Notes: generated by a model from the sequence alone, not told the origin. 64,000 nt of DNA from Rhizobium aethiopicum (GCF_014197535.1 NZ_JACIFV010000024.1:40037-104036), one strand, 5' to 3'; numbered from the stretch's first letter, positions 16,511 to 25,133 are shown. Numbers and translations: made by a program.

Positions 16511-18544
16511 ATGACAGAATTGACACCTGAGCAGTTGCAAGCCCTTGCCCGCGCACGGGCCGGGGTGCAGACGAAGCAACTACAAAATCCGACGCCGCAG
16601 CTACCTTCCGGGCGTCATCTAACTTATGAGGAGGGGTTGGCGGCTCTTAAAACCGAGGGACTCTATGGCCAGGCCCTAACCGGCCTGAGTGGCGTCGTCG
16701 ATGGCATTCCCATTGCCGGCCCATATCTCCTCGAGGGCGTGAAAAAGGCAGCGGCTCATCTCCGTCCCCTCATACACGGGGGGGCTTATGAGGATCAGCT
16801 CAGGGTTGTGAATGCCCGCGATCGGGAGGCCAAGATTGCGCATCCTAATGTCAACACGATAGGGCAGGTGGCCGGTGCGGTTGGTGGAACTATTCCGGCC
16901 GTCGTCGCTGCACCAGAATTATTCGGTGCTGGCGGGGGCAGTATGGTGGCGCGCTCGCTGGTTTCAGGCTTGACCGGCAGCGGCATTGGTGCCGCGGATG
17001 CTCACGTGAGGAGTGCCGGCGATCCTGAAAAAACTCGCCGGGGCGCTATTGAGGGGGGCCTGCTTGGATTAGCTGGTCCCTTAGCGGGGGAAGTCATAGG
17101 AGCCGGTGTGAAAGCAAGTGCACAGGGCGCAAAGGCTCTCACCCGCGCGCTCCTTGGAGAAGAAGTAGCTTCAAAGCCGGCGCGGGATATACTTGCAGAC
17201 CTGACAAGGGATGCTCGTAATTGGCTCGCGAAGAACGTTTCTGATGCGGATAAGCTCGCCGCGAATCGTGACCGTTTCGACAAGCTCGGATCTGAAGCGA
17301 TGCCAGCAGACGTCTCGCCAGAATGGCGCGGCGCCGCCAAGAGCGGTGCAGTCCGGGAATCGACACGCAACAAGGTCGTGGGACCTCTGAATGAGCGCGG
17401 CTCCCTGGCAGGTAGTCGCCTTAAGTCGGACTTCGAGACAAGTCTTGGACCCGATCCGGTTCCGTCCATGATCGACAGCGACCTGAAAGCAAGCCAGGCG
17501 CAAGTGAACAGTCAGTACCGGCCCGCGGTCGTGGAACAGCCGCCCTACGACTTTACGCCCATTGCGGAGCATCTCGATAGATTGATTCCGTATCGGCGCG
17601 GTAGCGAACAGACCGACCTTCTTAACGTTAGAAACATGCTCAATGACTTTGGGAAAGACACCGTCTCTTCCGACTCAGCCATTGCGTACGAAACACGCCG
17701 CGCAATCGATCGAATTCTGACGACGGCTAAAGATCCCGAAGTCATTGAGACACTCGGCGGCGTTCGTGGGATGATCGATGAAAGGCTTGCTCGATCTGCC
17801 CCCGGCGTGAAGGAGCTTGACGCGCAGTTTGGGGAGTTAGGCCGACAAAGGGAGGGCTTACTGCAGGGGCAGTCTGTTCTCGCCGATGGACCACGCGCCA
17901 TGCGCCCCGCAGAGCTTCAGGAGAAATTGGTGGCGGGTGCCGAACCGCAGGGTATGCTGATTGGTCCCTCTGCTGAATCAACGCGCATTCGCCAGGGGGC
18001 CCTTGGCGAGATCTATCGTGCGGCTGGAACCGAAGGTGGTGATATAAACGCGCTACTCAAGATTATTCGCGGCAAAGGCGACTGGAACGGCGAAAAGCTT
18101 GGCATGATGTTCGGACCCGAGAAGGCTGATGCCTCACTCAATGCCCTAGATCGCGAAGCCCTTTTTGCCAACACGAAAAATGGCGTAACCGGCGCAGCTG
18201 ACACGGCAGGGGAGGCCGGGTTCGAGCAGTATCTCGGCAAGGTTTCCAAGCCACAAGAAGTTCCGACGGAAAAAAGTTGGACCGATCTCGGCCTAACCAC
18301 GGCTCGACGTCTTGCGCGATCTTTCCTTGAGGCGAATGCAAGCGCCCACGCAGCTCGCGTTGCCGACGAAGTCGCTCCGTTGAGTGTGCTTCGAGGTGAG
18401 CAGCGTGATGCGTTAATGGAGGCGCTCATGCGCCTAGGACGCGACCACATCGTCGACCAACAACGCATGGCGCTGATCAACGCATTCGTCCAGGGTGGGG
18501 GAAGGGCAGCCTATCCGCTTTTATCAAACGAGAAGAATAAATGA
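16511..18544 (+). CDS. Putative internal virion (DNA ejection) protein
   Basis: A 677-residue protein. The N-terminal third holds several Gly/Ala-rich hydrophobic segments (QVAGAVGGTIPAVVAAPELF, then VSGLTGSGIGAADAH and EGGLLGLAGPLAGEVIGAGV), as in podovirus ejection proteins that leave the capsid and line a channel into the host. The rest is helical and charged (DLTRDARNWLAKNVSDADKL, then EKSWTDLGLTTARRLARSFL). It is less GC-rich than the capsid-neck genes, suggesting a different origin. Place after the S74 and small genes fits an ejection role. No enzyme motif was recognised. Confidence 0.65.
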   Translation: MTELTPEQLQALARARAGVQTKQLQNPTPQLPSGRHLTYEEGLAALKTEGLYGQALTGLSGVVDGIPIAGPYLLEGVKKAAAHLRPLIHGGAYEDQLRVVNARDREAKIAHPNVNTIGQVAGAVGGTIPAVVAAPELFGAGGGSMVARSLVSGLTGSGIGAADAHVRSAGDPEKTRRGAIEGGLLGLAGPLAGEVIGAGVKASAQGAKALTRALLGEEVASKPARDILADLTRDARNWLAKNVSDADKLAANRDRFDKLGSEAMPADVSPEWRGAAKSGAVRESTRNKVVGPLNERGSLAGSRLKSDFETSLGPDPVPSMIDSDLKASQAQVNSQYRPAVVEQPPYDFTPIAEHLDRLIPYRRGSEQTDLLNVRNMLNDFGKDTVSSDSAIAYETRRAIDRILTTAKDPEVIETLGGVRGMIDERLARSAPGVKELDAQFGELGRQREGLLQGQSVLADGPRAMRPAELQEKLVAGAEPQGMLIGPSAESTRIRQGALGEIYRAAGTEGGDINALLKIIRGKGDWNGEKLGMMFGPEKADASLNALDREALFANTKNGVTGAADTAGEAGFEQYLGKVSKPQEVPTEKSWTDLGLTTARRLARSFLEANASAHAARVADEVAPLSVLRGEQRDALMEALMRLGRDHIVDQQRMALINAFVQGGGRAAYPLLSNEKNK

Positions 18545-18777
18545 TGTCAGCCGCCCTCAAAGGCGATCTGCATCGGTATGGCGACCAGCAGCAATGTTGC
18601 GAGTCTGACCATCAAAGCAAGCGCGCCCCCCAAAAGGTAGTTGATGACGCTGAAGTAAATCCCCTCACCGTTCGCGCGCGCGCCTGCTTCCATCCGCGGA
18701 TTGGCAGCAGGAACACTGCGAAGGGTTTTCAGCTGGTCATCGATTTGTATGCCGCAACCGATATTATACGTTTTGAG

Positions 18778-18799
18778 GCCTCGCAATCGCGGGGCTTTT
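18778..18799 (+). terminator. Rho-independent terminator after ejection gene
   Basis: GCCTCGC (18778-18784) pairs with GCGGGGC (18789-18795), with one G-T pair, around an AATC loop, followed by TTTT. It lies in the 273-base gap between the ejection and fibre genes. The gap otherwise holds only a weak minus-strand frame with one hydrophobic segment, not called as a gene. Confidence 0.65.
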
Positions 18800-18817
18800 C
18801 CTTTCGGAGCAAGATAA

Positions 18818-20176
18818 ATGCCCAGAAACCCCTCAACCGGCGTCTATTCGAAACCCGCCGGAACGACACCATCTGTCGGCCAGGTCATTGACCCGGCACC
18901 TTGGAACGCGCTGACCACCGACCTCGGCAACGAAATCACCAACTCGCTGCCGCGCGACGGCTCGGCGCCGATGACCGCGCCACTCAAAGTGGCAAGCGGT
19001 ACGGTTTCGGCGCCCGGCATCGGCTTCGCCACCAACCCTCAGACAGGCCTTTATCTGAAGGGCGGCGGGCTCTTAGGGTTCACGCAGAACGGCGCCGACG
19101 TCGGGTTCGATAAGGCGTCGGTTTATGCGGCGAAGTCAGGCGATTACACGGCGCTTGCGTCAGACGAAAACGCGGTTCATCGCTTCACCGCAGCAGCGAC
19201 GCTCACCCTCAGCGCAGCGGCAACGCTCGGCGCAAACTGGCACTATTGCGTCATTGCCGATGGTGGCGACGTGACGATTGATCCCACCGGCTCGGAGACG
19301 ATCGATGGCGCGGCCACGCTTGTCCTCAAGAACGGCTATAGCGTCAACATCATATGTTCGGGTGCCGCCCTCTTCACCGATAAGCTTTCCGCCAGGATCC
19401 AGAGTAAAGCCGACAGTTCGGCCGTAGGCGATTTCGTTGTCGGCCTCATCCTTTCCAATAACGGTAACAGCCCGAACACCCATATCGACTTCACCTCCGG
19501 CTCGGCCAGGTCAGGGTCGAGCTTCGTTTCCAGCGCGGCGTCATTCACCAAAAGGGTGACGGGAACATTTACAGCCGGAACGGGCGCGGGCGGCCTCGAT
19601 GCCGGCGCCGTCGCGGCAAATGCGACATACTTCGCCTATGCGTTGCGCAAGGACGCCGACCTGTCTTTCGACGTGGTTTTCTCGACCTCGTCAACCATCG
19701 GCGGCATCACCACGACACTGCTCACCGGCTATACCATTGTGAGATGCATCGGCGTTGTGCTGACGGACGGAAGTTCGAACATTCGGCCGTTTGTTCTGTA
19801 TCCACGTGACGAATATACCTTCGTGACGCCGGCCAAGGATGCGGTCAGTGCCGCTATCTCTACGACCTCGACCCTTCTGGCGCTAACAGTGCCAAATGGG
19901 GTGAAAGTCAAAGCGAAGCTGCGTTTCGAGTTCACATCGTCGGCAACGACTAACGCGGCTCTGCTATCCGATCCTGCACAAGGTGCGCTTGTTGCCGGCC
20001 TCGGCAATGACGGCGCCAACGTCGGCTCTATCCAGGTAGCGAGCGGTTACGCAGTGGGATCACAGGAGATATATACAAATACAAGTCGGCAAATTCGCAT
20101 GGTATTGGGCGGCTCTACCGGCAGCATCTGGATCTGGACCGATGGTTTCCATTTCCCCTGCGGAAGGGGCTCTTGA
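18818..20176 (+). CDS. Tail fibre / receptor-binding protein
   Basis: A 452-residue protein. The N-terminal 60 residues (TGVYSKPAGTTPSVGQVIDP, then WNALTTDLGNEITNSLPRDG, APMTAPLKVASG) follow the adhesin-fibre pattern of rhizobial phages, including the repeated PMTAPL anchor. The middle and end are beta-rich with many Ser, Thr and Gly, ending in a compact IRMVLGGSTGSIWIWTDGFH domain that could contact the receptor. A GGAGCAA ribosome site precedes the ATG. As with most fibres, the end is likely the variable host-range part. Role inferred from composition, N-terminal pattern and place. Confidence 0.75.
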   Translation: MPRNPSTGVYSKPAGTTPSVGQVIDPAPWNALTTDLGNEITNSLPRDGSAPMTAPLKVASGTVSAPGIGFATNPQTGLYLKGGGLLGFTQNGADVGFDKASVYAAKSGDYTALASDENAVHRFTAAATLTLSAAATLGANWHYCVIADGGDVTIDPTGSETIDGAATLVLKNGYSVNIICSGAALFTDKLSARIQSKADSSAVGDFVVGLILSNNGNSPNTHIDFTSGSARSGSSFVSSAASFTKRVTGTFTAGTGAGGLDAGAVAANATYFAYALRKDADLSFDVVFSTSSTIGGITTTLLTGYTIVRCIGVVLTDGSSNIRPFVLYPRDEYTFVTPAKDAVSAAISTTSTLLALTVPNGVKVKAKLRFEFTSSATTNAALLSDPAQGALVAGLGNDGANVGSIQVASGYAVGSQEIYTNTSRQIRMVLGGSTGSIWIWTDGFHFPCGRGS

Positions 20177-20226
20177 ATAAGCTCCACACCTGTGTTTGAC
20201 ATGCTGCCATCACGCCAGGAGTAGAA

Positions 20227-20787
20227 ATGGCACAGGTCGACAAAGCATCGTATCGTAATCGAGGCGGCGTAATCCAGCGGCTCGTCACTGCTTATAAGCG
20301 CTTCCGCTACTTCACAGCGGCTGGCGAAAATCTCGTGGTGAAGCCCAGCGCCGAGTTTCGCCTGGTCGGTCATGCCGTCCTTGAGGTTGGCGATAACGTC
20401 ACCATCCAAGACCAGTCGTTCTTCCAACTTACAATGCCAGAGCCCAAAGTCTTCATCGGCAACAACACCGTAATCGGCCGGCGCAACATCATCACGGCGA
20501 AAAACCGGATATCAATTGGCAATGATGTCCTGATCGGCTCAGATGTCCAGATCATCGATCACAGCCACGGTATCAGACGAGACGTTCCAATCAGGCTTCA
20601 AAAGGCCGAAATCGGCTTTGTCGAAATTGGTGATGATGTCTGGATTGGTGCGGGCGCCAAAATATTGATGAACGTTACGATAGGGACGGGAGCCGTGATC
20701 GGAGCAAACTCCGTCGTTACGACCGATATTCCCGACTATGCAATCGCCGTTGGCTCGCCGGCGAAAGTCGTTAAATACCGCGTCTAA
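20227..20787 (+). CDS. Left-handed beta-helix acyltransferase
   Basis: A 186-residue protein with imperfect hexapeptide repeats (VFIGNNTVIGRRNIITAKNR, then ISIGNDVLIGSDVQIIDHSH) and the acetyltransferase ending GAVIGANSVVTTDIPDYAIA and GSPAKVVKYRV. The catalytic histidine is probably in DHSHGI. Such enzymes form trimers and acetylate sugars of surface polysaccharides. A good AGGAG ribosome site lies six bases before the ATG. Between fibre and lysis genes it probably serves lysogenic conversion, changing host surface sugars. Substrate unknown. Confidence 0.9.
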   Translation: MAQVDKASYRNRGGVIQRLVTAYKRFRYFTAAGENLVVKPSAEFRLVGHAVLEVGDNVTIQDQSFFQLTMPEPKVFIGNNTVIGRRNIITAKNRISIGNDVLIGSDVQIIDHSHGIRRDVPIRLQKAEIGFVEIGDDVWIGAGAKILMNVTIGTGAVIGANSVVTTDIPDYAIAVGSPAKVVKYRV

Positions 20788-20812
20788 TCAGATGTGATAG
20801 TACGTGGCGTAG

Positions 20813-20958
20813 TATCGGGGCGGTGCTGCTTCAAGCATTGGAGACTTAGCCAATGGTAGGCCACCCGAAGTAGGTAACGCGATCGCTGCCGCAGGAATCG
20901 CTGCCGTCAGCACCTTTGAGGGGCTACGCACCGTCGCGTATGGCGATCCCATCCCGTT
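20813..20958 (+). pseudogene. Remnant of a second phage lysozyme
   Basis: In the plus frame starting at 20813, just after a stop, the translation includes VGNAIAAAGIAAVSTFEGLR followed by TVAYGDPI. This matches the signal-anchor and catalytic start of the intact lysozyme at 22214 (AVALVGSFEGLRQHAYPDPA), including the Glu of FEGLR. There is no start codon in this frame, and homology ends at about 20958, inside the 3' end of the minus-strand acyltransferase gene. It is read as the front of a lost endolysin cut by arrival of the acyltransferase gene. Confidence 0.65.
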
Positions 20959-21964
20959 CTTCCAAGCGGCGTCTTGCCTCCAACTGCTCCATCGTTGCTT
21001 TGGCACGGCGAGCGGCGGCATGGCACGGCTTTTCGATCCATCGGTAGAACGGATAGACGAGCGCCAGCGACAGGGCGCAAACGACGATCGGCGTCGTTAC
21101 GAACCATCCAATCGCCCCGGCCGCAATCACGTGGACGAGATAAATTGAAAAACAGGCGCCACCGATGGCCTCCAAGGCATGGATAGGGCCTTTTTCAGAG
21201 GCGTTCCTGATCTCCGCCAAAATCCAACAACCGGCGAGTGCCGAGAACGGCACCATGGTGAGGTAAAAGCCAGCGGCGGAGTTCATCGTCGCCCAATAAA
21301 GAGCGGACGCAGTTGCGGCAGTCCCGGCGCGCCAGCTCCAGACATTGCCTGGCAGCTTCAGACGATGGAGATTTTCGGCGAGGTAGCAGCCGAGGAGCCA
21401 TGCGGGGAGCCCGACGACCCAATTGAGTTGTGGCCCGTAGGCTTTGGCGTTTCCGTATTGGTCAGAGCCAACGCCTATCGCCACACCATATGAGGCCAGG
21501 ACAGATGCCGCGATGAGCAGGGGCCATCCGATCCGGCGAGAGGTGGCTAGGATAAGCGGATACAGGCAGTAGTAAACGGCCTCGCAAACGACGGACCAGA
21601 GAATATAGCCGTCGATCGGATTATAGGCTCGCATCCCCAGCGATTGCGCCAAGATGAACGCTGCGGCGGCTGGCGGCACTATCCGAATAAAGCGGCCGGC
21701 AAGAAATGGCCCGACTTGAAGCATGCGGGTCCGGTACGGGTAATGGATGCAGAAGCCGGAAACCACAAAGAAGGCAATCACCGCCGGATGGCCTGTGAAC
21801 AGGTATTTCGAAAGTCCGGGCATCGAGGGGCCAAGAAGATGCGCGAATACAACAGACAGGGCGGCAACCGCTCTGACGGTATCGATACCTTCGACTTTAC
21901 CCGAATTTTGAAGTGAACGCATGCGGCCAAGTAACCTCGGCGCGAACACTTTATCAAGAGACAA
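20924..21964 (-). CDS. Acyltransferase 3 (OafA-type) membrane protein
   Basis: A 346-residue integral membrane protein of the acyltransferase 3 family: GIDTVRAVAALSVVFAHLLG at the start with the conserved His in FAHLL, the FFVVSGFCIHYPYR block, and about ten hydrophobic segments up to ALSLALVYPFYRWIEKP. These enzymes move acetyl or other acyl groups onto surface glycans; phage versions cause serotype conversion. It is the only minus-strand gene of the cassette, with its own promoter region near 21970. The last ten codons overlap the lysozyme remnant on the other strand, so the C-terminus may have been replaced. Confidence 0.9.
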   Translation of the reverse strand: MSLDKVFAPRLLGRMRSLQNSGKVEGIDTVRAVAALSVVFAHLLGPSMPGLSKYLFTGHPAVIAFFVVSGFCIHYPYRTRMLQVGPFLAGRFIRIVPPAAAAFILAQSLGMRAYNPIDGYILWSVVCEAVYYCLYPLILATSRRIGWPLLIAASVLASYGVAIGVGSDQYGNAKAYGPQLNWVVGLPAWLLGCYLAENLHRLKLPGNVWSWRAGTAATASALYWATMNSAAGFYLTMVPFSALAGCWILAEIRNASEKGPIHALEAIGGACFSIYLVHVIAAGAIGWFVTTPIVVCALSLALVYPFYRWIEKPCHAAARRAKATMEQLEARRRLEERDGIAIRDGA

Positions 21965-22020
21965 CTATTAGTGTACTTGTGAGTACTCTAATAAGCCGCC
22001 GACGCTGAGGCAAAAATCCC

Positions 22021-22236
22021 ATGAAATTGATCCGCAACAAGCGCCGCGTGCTCACGTGGTCGCTGTCCATGTGGTGCGTCTATTTGGCAGGCTTGTTCGA
22101 GCTGCTGCCGTATGTCGTGCCGTACCTCGATGACTTCATTCCGAAATGGCTGTCGATCGCCATCCTTCTGATGTCCCCGATCGCGCGCATCATTCATCAG
22201 GAGAATCTCAAAGATGAACAGGCTCAAGAAAGGTAG
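22021..22236 (+). CDS. Putative holin
   Basis: A 71-residue protein with a basic start (MKLIRNKRR), two hydrophobic segments (about residues 12-32 and 42-56) and a charged C-terminal tail (HQENLKDEQAQER), the layout of a class II holin. The gene directly precedes and overlaps the endolysin by 23 bases. Holins open the inner membrane and time lysis. If the endolysin is a signal-anchor type, this could be a pinholin that depolarises the membrane. Ribosome site is weak. Role rests on size, topology and place. Confidence 0.7.
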   Translation: MKLIRNKRRVLTWSLSMWCVYLAGLFELLPYVVPYLDDFIPKWLSIAILLMSPIARIIHQENLKDEQAQER

Positions 22237-22675
22237 CGCCGCTGCCGCGATGGCCGTTGCATTGGTCGGAAGCTTCGAAGGGCTCCGGCAGCACGCCTAT
22301 CCGGATCCGGCCACTCAAGGCCAGCCGTGGACGATCTGCTACGGCAGCACCAACGGTGTGAAGCCGGGTGACTATAAGACGGTGGGAGAGTGCAAGGCGC
22401 TGCTTTCGCTCGAGCTGCAGCAGTATGCCAATGGCATAGAGCGGTGCGTGACGGCCCCGCTTCCGGATGCCCGCTTCGTGGCGCTGACCTCCTTTGCCTA
22501 TAATGTCGGCGTGAGGGCGGCCTGCGGCTCGAGCGCGGTGAAGCTCATCAATCAGGGCCGGACGGCCGAGGGCTGTGAGGCTCTCCTTAAATGGAACCGC
22601 GCCGCCGGCATCACCTTTCCCGGCCTGACGCGCCGCCGGCAGAAGGAGCGCGCCTTCTGCCTGGAGGGCATCTGA
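22214..22675 (+). CDS. Endolysin, GH24 lysozyme with signal-anchor start
   Basis: A 153-residue T4-type lysozyme. The catalytic Glu lies in GSFEGLRQHAYPD and is followed by PWTICYGST, matching the Glu-Asp/Cys-Thr active site spacing, then SFAYNVGVRAACGSSAV and the ending GLTRRRQKERAFCLEG. The N-terminus (MNRLKKGSAAAAMAVALVGS) is a weakly hydrophobic signal-arrest-release type segment, so export through Sec and holin-triggered release is likely. It cleaves the beta-1,4 bond between N-acetylmuramic acid and N-acetylglucosamine. Confidence 0.9.
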   Translation: MNRLKKGSAAAAMAVALVGSFEGLRQHAYPDPATQGQPWTICYGSTNGVKPGDYKTVGECKALLSLELQQYANGIERCVTAPLPDARFVALTSFAYNVGVRAACGSSAVKLINQGRTAEGCEALLKWNRAAGITFPGLTRRRQKERAFCLEGI

Positions 22676-23037
22676 TGTTCGGCCTTCTCGACGCGCTGAA
22701 GATGGGTGCCGGCATCGCCGCAGGCCTCGTGCTCTATCACCTCTATGCGGTCTCGATCGGCTACCCCTCGGCGGCGCGTCAAGCGCGCGCCGGCTACGTC
22801 CTTATGTCCGAAAAGACCGCGGCCGAAGCCAGGGCGGCCGAGATGGAGCGCCAGCGCGATGCAGCGGCCGGCGCCGGCGAGGAGCACCGCAAGCGCCTGG
22901 AGGCCGCCAAGGCCGCCGAGCAGGACGCCAGAAACACATTGGAAAACGAGATCCGATCCTATGAACTCGAGCTTTCGCAAAAGAACCGCGCTTGCGCTGT
23001 CACTGCTGCTGACCGTGACTGGCTGCTCCGCCACTGA
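22675..23037 (+). CDS. Inner-membrane spanin, Rz-like
   Basis: A 120-residue protein with one N-terminal membrane segment (about residues 8-26) and a long periplasmic coiled coil (MSEKTAAEARAAEMERQRDA, then GEEHRKRLEAAKAAEQDA). The start overlaps the endolysin stop by one base. An outer spanin gene is embedded in its 3' end. Spanins fuse inner and outer membranes in the final step of lysis of Gram-negative hosts. Confidence 0.8.
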   Translation: MFGLLDALKMGAGIAAGLVLYHLYAVSIGYPSAARQARAGYVLMSEKTAAEARAAEMERQRDAAAGAGEEHRKRLEAAKAAEQDARNTLENEIRSYELELSQKNRACAVTAADRDWLLRH

Positions 23038-23269
23038 GCGCCTGAACAAGGCGGCGGTCGCGAGCGGGCAGGCGGCAGCGGGCATCGTGCTGCCGCCGCT
23101 GCCAGACGATCTCAGAAAGCAGGAAGCGCATGCGCCCGTCCTTGAAGGCGAGCCGCTGATTGCGATCCTCGCCCGCGAGCGCCAGGCGCTCGACCGCGCC
23201 AACGCCCGCCAGGAGCGCAGCGTCAAATTCTATGATGACCTCACCAGCCGATACGGAACACGCCGATGA
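22961..23269 (+). CDS. Outer-membrane spanin lipoprotein, Rz1-like
   Basis: Starts inside the Rz-like gene in another frame, with 77 bases of overlap, the classic Rz/Rz1 layout. The 102-residue product has a lipoprotein signal LALSLLLTVTGCSA with Cys22, followed by a region with short proline runs (LPPLPDD) and a coiled segment (ARERQALDRANARQE). The lipid-modified Cys would anchor it in the outer membrane facing the Rz partner. ATG 22961 is chosen because it gives a complete lipobox. Its stop overlaps the next gene start by four bases. Confidence 0.8.
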   Translation: MNSSFRKRTALALSLLLTVTGCSATERLNKAAVASGQAAAGIVLPPLPDDLRKQEAHAPVLEGEPLIAILARERQALDRANARQERSVKFYDDLTSRYGTRR

Positions 23270-25122
23270 TGAATGCCATTTCGCTCGCCCTTGCCAATCC
23301 GATGCTGAACGGCGCGGGCGGCAGCGCCGGGGACCCCGACCGCTACATGTTCTTCGCCACCCGCAACCGCATGCCGTCGGGCGCGATCGTCACCGCCGCC
23401 TCCGGCACGAATTATGTCTGCACCAAGATCGTCGTCAACACGCCGCAATATAAGACGCGGACCTTCCGCTTCCATCTTTCCGGCTTCGCCTCGACGGAAG
23501 GCGGAAATTCGCCGCAGGAAACCGTCGTCACCGGCACGATCGGCACGCCGGGCAATTCCGTGGTCGCCGACGCCATGTTCGTCCGCGTCGCCGGCGTCTT
23601 CTACCGGTGCACCTTCGCCGGGCTCGACACGGTAACCGTCGCCGACCAGACGAACGGCGCCTGGACGGACGAGCTGACCATTCCTGACGTGGCGCCGGAA
23701 AGCGAAATCGAAATCTGGCTGTTTTATCACACCGCCGTCGGCGAGAAGATCTGGCCGGTTTATCGCATGCAGAAACATCGCGGCGAACGCGTCTGGGGCG
23801 CCGGCGATCTCGCCTCGCTGCTTGCCTTCAAGGATAGCCCGCTCGCCGACAGCACCGCCAGCCTCGATACCGGCTACGGCACGCAGGCGCAGCCGCAATA
23901 TTGGGGGGCCGATTTCATGGTCGCCAAGGGCGACTGGGATGGAAGGCCGGTCGCGCTGGCTTTCGTCGACAGCATCGGCGAGGCGCGCCAGGAATATTCG
24001 TCCGCAGCCGATACGCGCGGCAATCTCGGCTGGCTGCGCCGCTGGCTCGATAGGGATGGTGGCCCGGGCCGCATTCCCCATTGCCTGATCGGCATGCCGG
24101 GTGCCGGTTCCGTCCGGGAATATACCGGCAGCGGCTCCTCGATCGCGACCAGGCGCCGAGACATCATCCGCGAAATCATCGCCTTCAACGGCAATAAATG
24201 GCCGTTCACGGTCATAACAAACCAGATGGGGCAGAACGACACGGCCTCGACCTATACGCAGTTCTTCACCACCAATTACCGCTCCCTGGTCACCCGCCTG
24301 CGCGCCGAATATGCCGGCGTCAGAATCGTTGCCTTCCCGCCGCTCGGGCGGACGACCGTCACACGCAACATCACGCTGACCTCGGTCGGCACGGTCGCCA
24401 CGGCGACCATCGCAAGCGGCCTCAACGGACTTGCGACAGGCCAGACCGTCAGTATCTCGGGAGCAACGCCGACCGCTTACAATGGAAGCTATGTAATATC
24501 GGTCGTCGACGCCAACACCTTCACCTACAGTTTCGCCGGCGGCACTTCGCCGGCGACCGGGACCATCACCTGCAACGATCTCGGCCTCAGGGCCGAGTAT
24601 CAGGTCTATGGAACCAACAACAGCTGGCCCTCGGACGGAACGGACGCTTCGGGCAAATGGCGGCTTCGCGACGATATCCTTGCGCAGACATCGGCTTGTT
24701 GCGACGCGGCAATCGATACCTACGCAGCCTGGGTCTCCCCCTCGAGAGGCGGCGTCTGGCCCGGCATGCTGGAGCTTGCGAGCACGACTTTGACCGCGCA
24801 GGCTGGAACTGACGGCGTTACCACCTACAACCAGATCGTCGTCGCCGATGCGAGCATCTTCAGGCCGGAACAGACGCTGCACATCTATTCCGGTCCGGAC
24901 GGCCTGGCGCGCCTGAGCACGCAGGTCGTCGCCAGCATCGCCGGCAACGTCATCACCTATCAAGGCGTGAGCGCCGTCGTCATGCCTGTGGGCTCAGTGG
25001 TGCGTCCGGCGCCGTCCGTCGGCGAGCTTTCGCCGGTCTCCTTCATCCACCCGCAGCCGATCATGATCGACCAGATTTCGAACGGCATTGCCCAGTCCGA
25101 GAAGCTGAAATTCAATTCCTGA
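23266..25122 (+). CDS. SGNH-hydrolase-like tail or head spike
   Basis: A 618-residue protein. Residues 1-200 are beta-rich. Then comes an SGNH-type hydrolase: block I FVDSIGEA (Ser nucleophile), a block III-like NQMGQNDTA, and a late SFIHPQP region with the probable catalytic His. Between the last two blocks is inserted a small beta domain (SISGATPTAYNGSYVISVVD, ending TFTYSFAGGTSPATG) of a kind repeated in many phage proteins. The substrate may be an acetylated surface polysaccharide, removed during adsorption. Place after lysis genes and the presence of a spike-base gene at 3470 suggest a spike. Confidence 0.7.
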   Translation: MMNAISLALANPMLNGAGGSAGDPDRYMFFATRNRMPSGAIVTAASGTNYVCTKIVVNTPQYKTRTFRFHLSGFASTEGGNSPQETVVTGTIGTPGNSVVADAMFVRVAGVFYRCTFAGLDTVTVADQTNGAWTDELTIPDVAPESEIEIWLFYHTAVGEKIWPVYRMQKHRGERVWGAGDLASLLAFKDSPLADSTASLDTGYGTQAQPQYWGADFMVAKGDWDGRPVALAFVDSIGEARQEYSSAADTRGNLGWLRRWLDRDGGPGRIPHCLIGMPGAGSVREYTGSGSSIATRRRDIIREIIAFNGNKWPFTVITNQMGQNDTASTYTQFFTTNYRSLVTRLRAEYAGVRIVAFPPLGRTTVTRNITLTSVGTVATATIASGLNGLATGQTVSISGATPTAYNGSYVISVVDANTFTYSFAGGTSPATGTITCNDLGLRAEYQVYGTNNSWPSDGTDASGKWRLRDDILAQTSACCDAAIDTYAAWVSPSRGGVWPGMLELASTTLTAQAGTDGVTTYNQIVVADASIFRPEQTLHIYSGPDGLARLSTQVVASIAGNVITYQGVSAVVMPVGSVVRPAPSVGELSPVSFIHPQPIMIDQISNGIAQSEKLKFNS

Positions 25123-25133
25123 GGTGGCCCGAT

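Noticed and set aside
18547..18786. Minus-strand 79-residue frame with a hydrophobic segment
   Set aside because: It starts with TTG without a ribosome site and overlaps a plus-strand terminator. Considered as a small membrane moron gene but not supported.
18541..18891. Plus-strand frame after the ejection protein gene
   Set aside because: Composition is unlike a protein, and it overlaps both the terminator and the start of the fibre gene.
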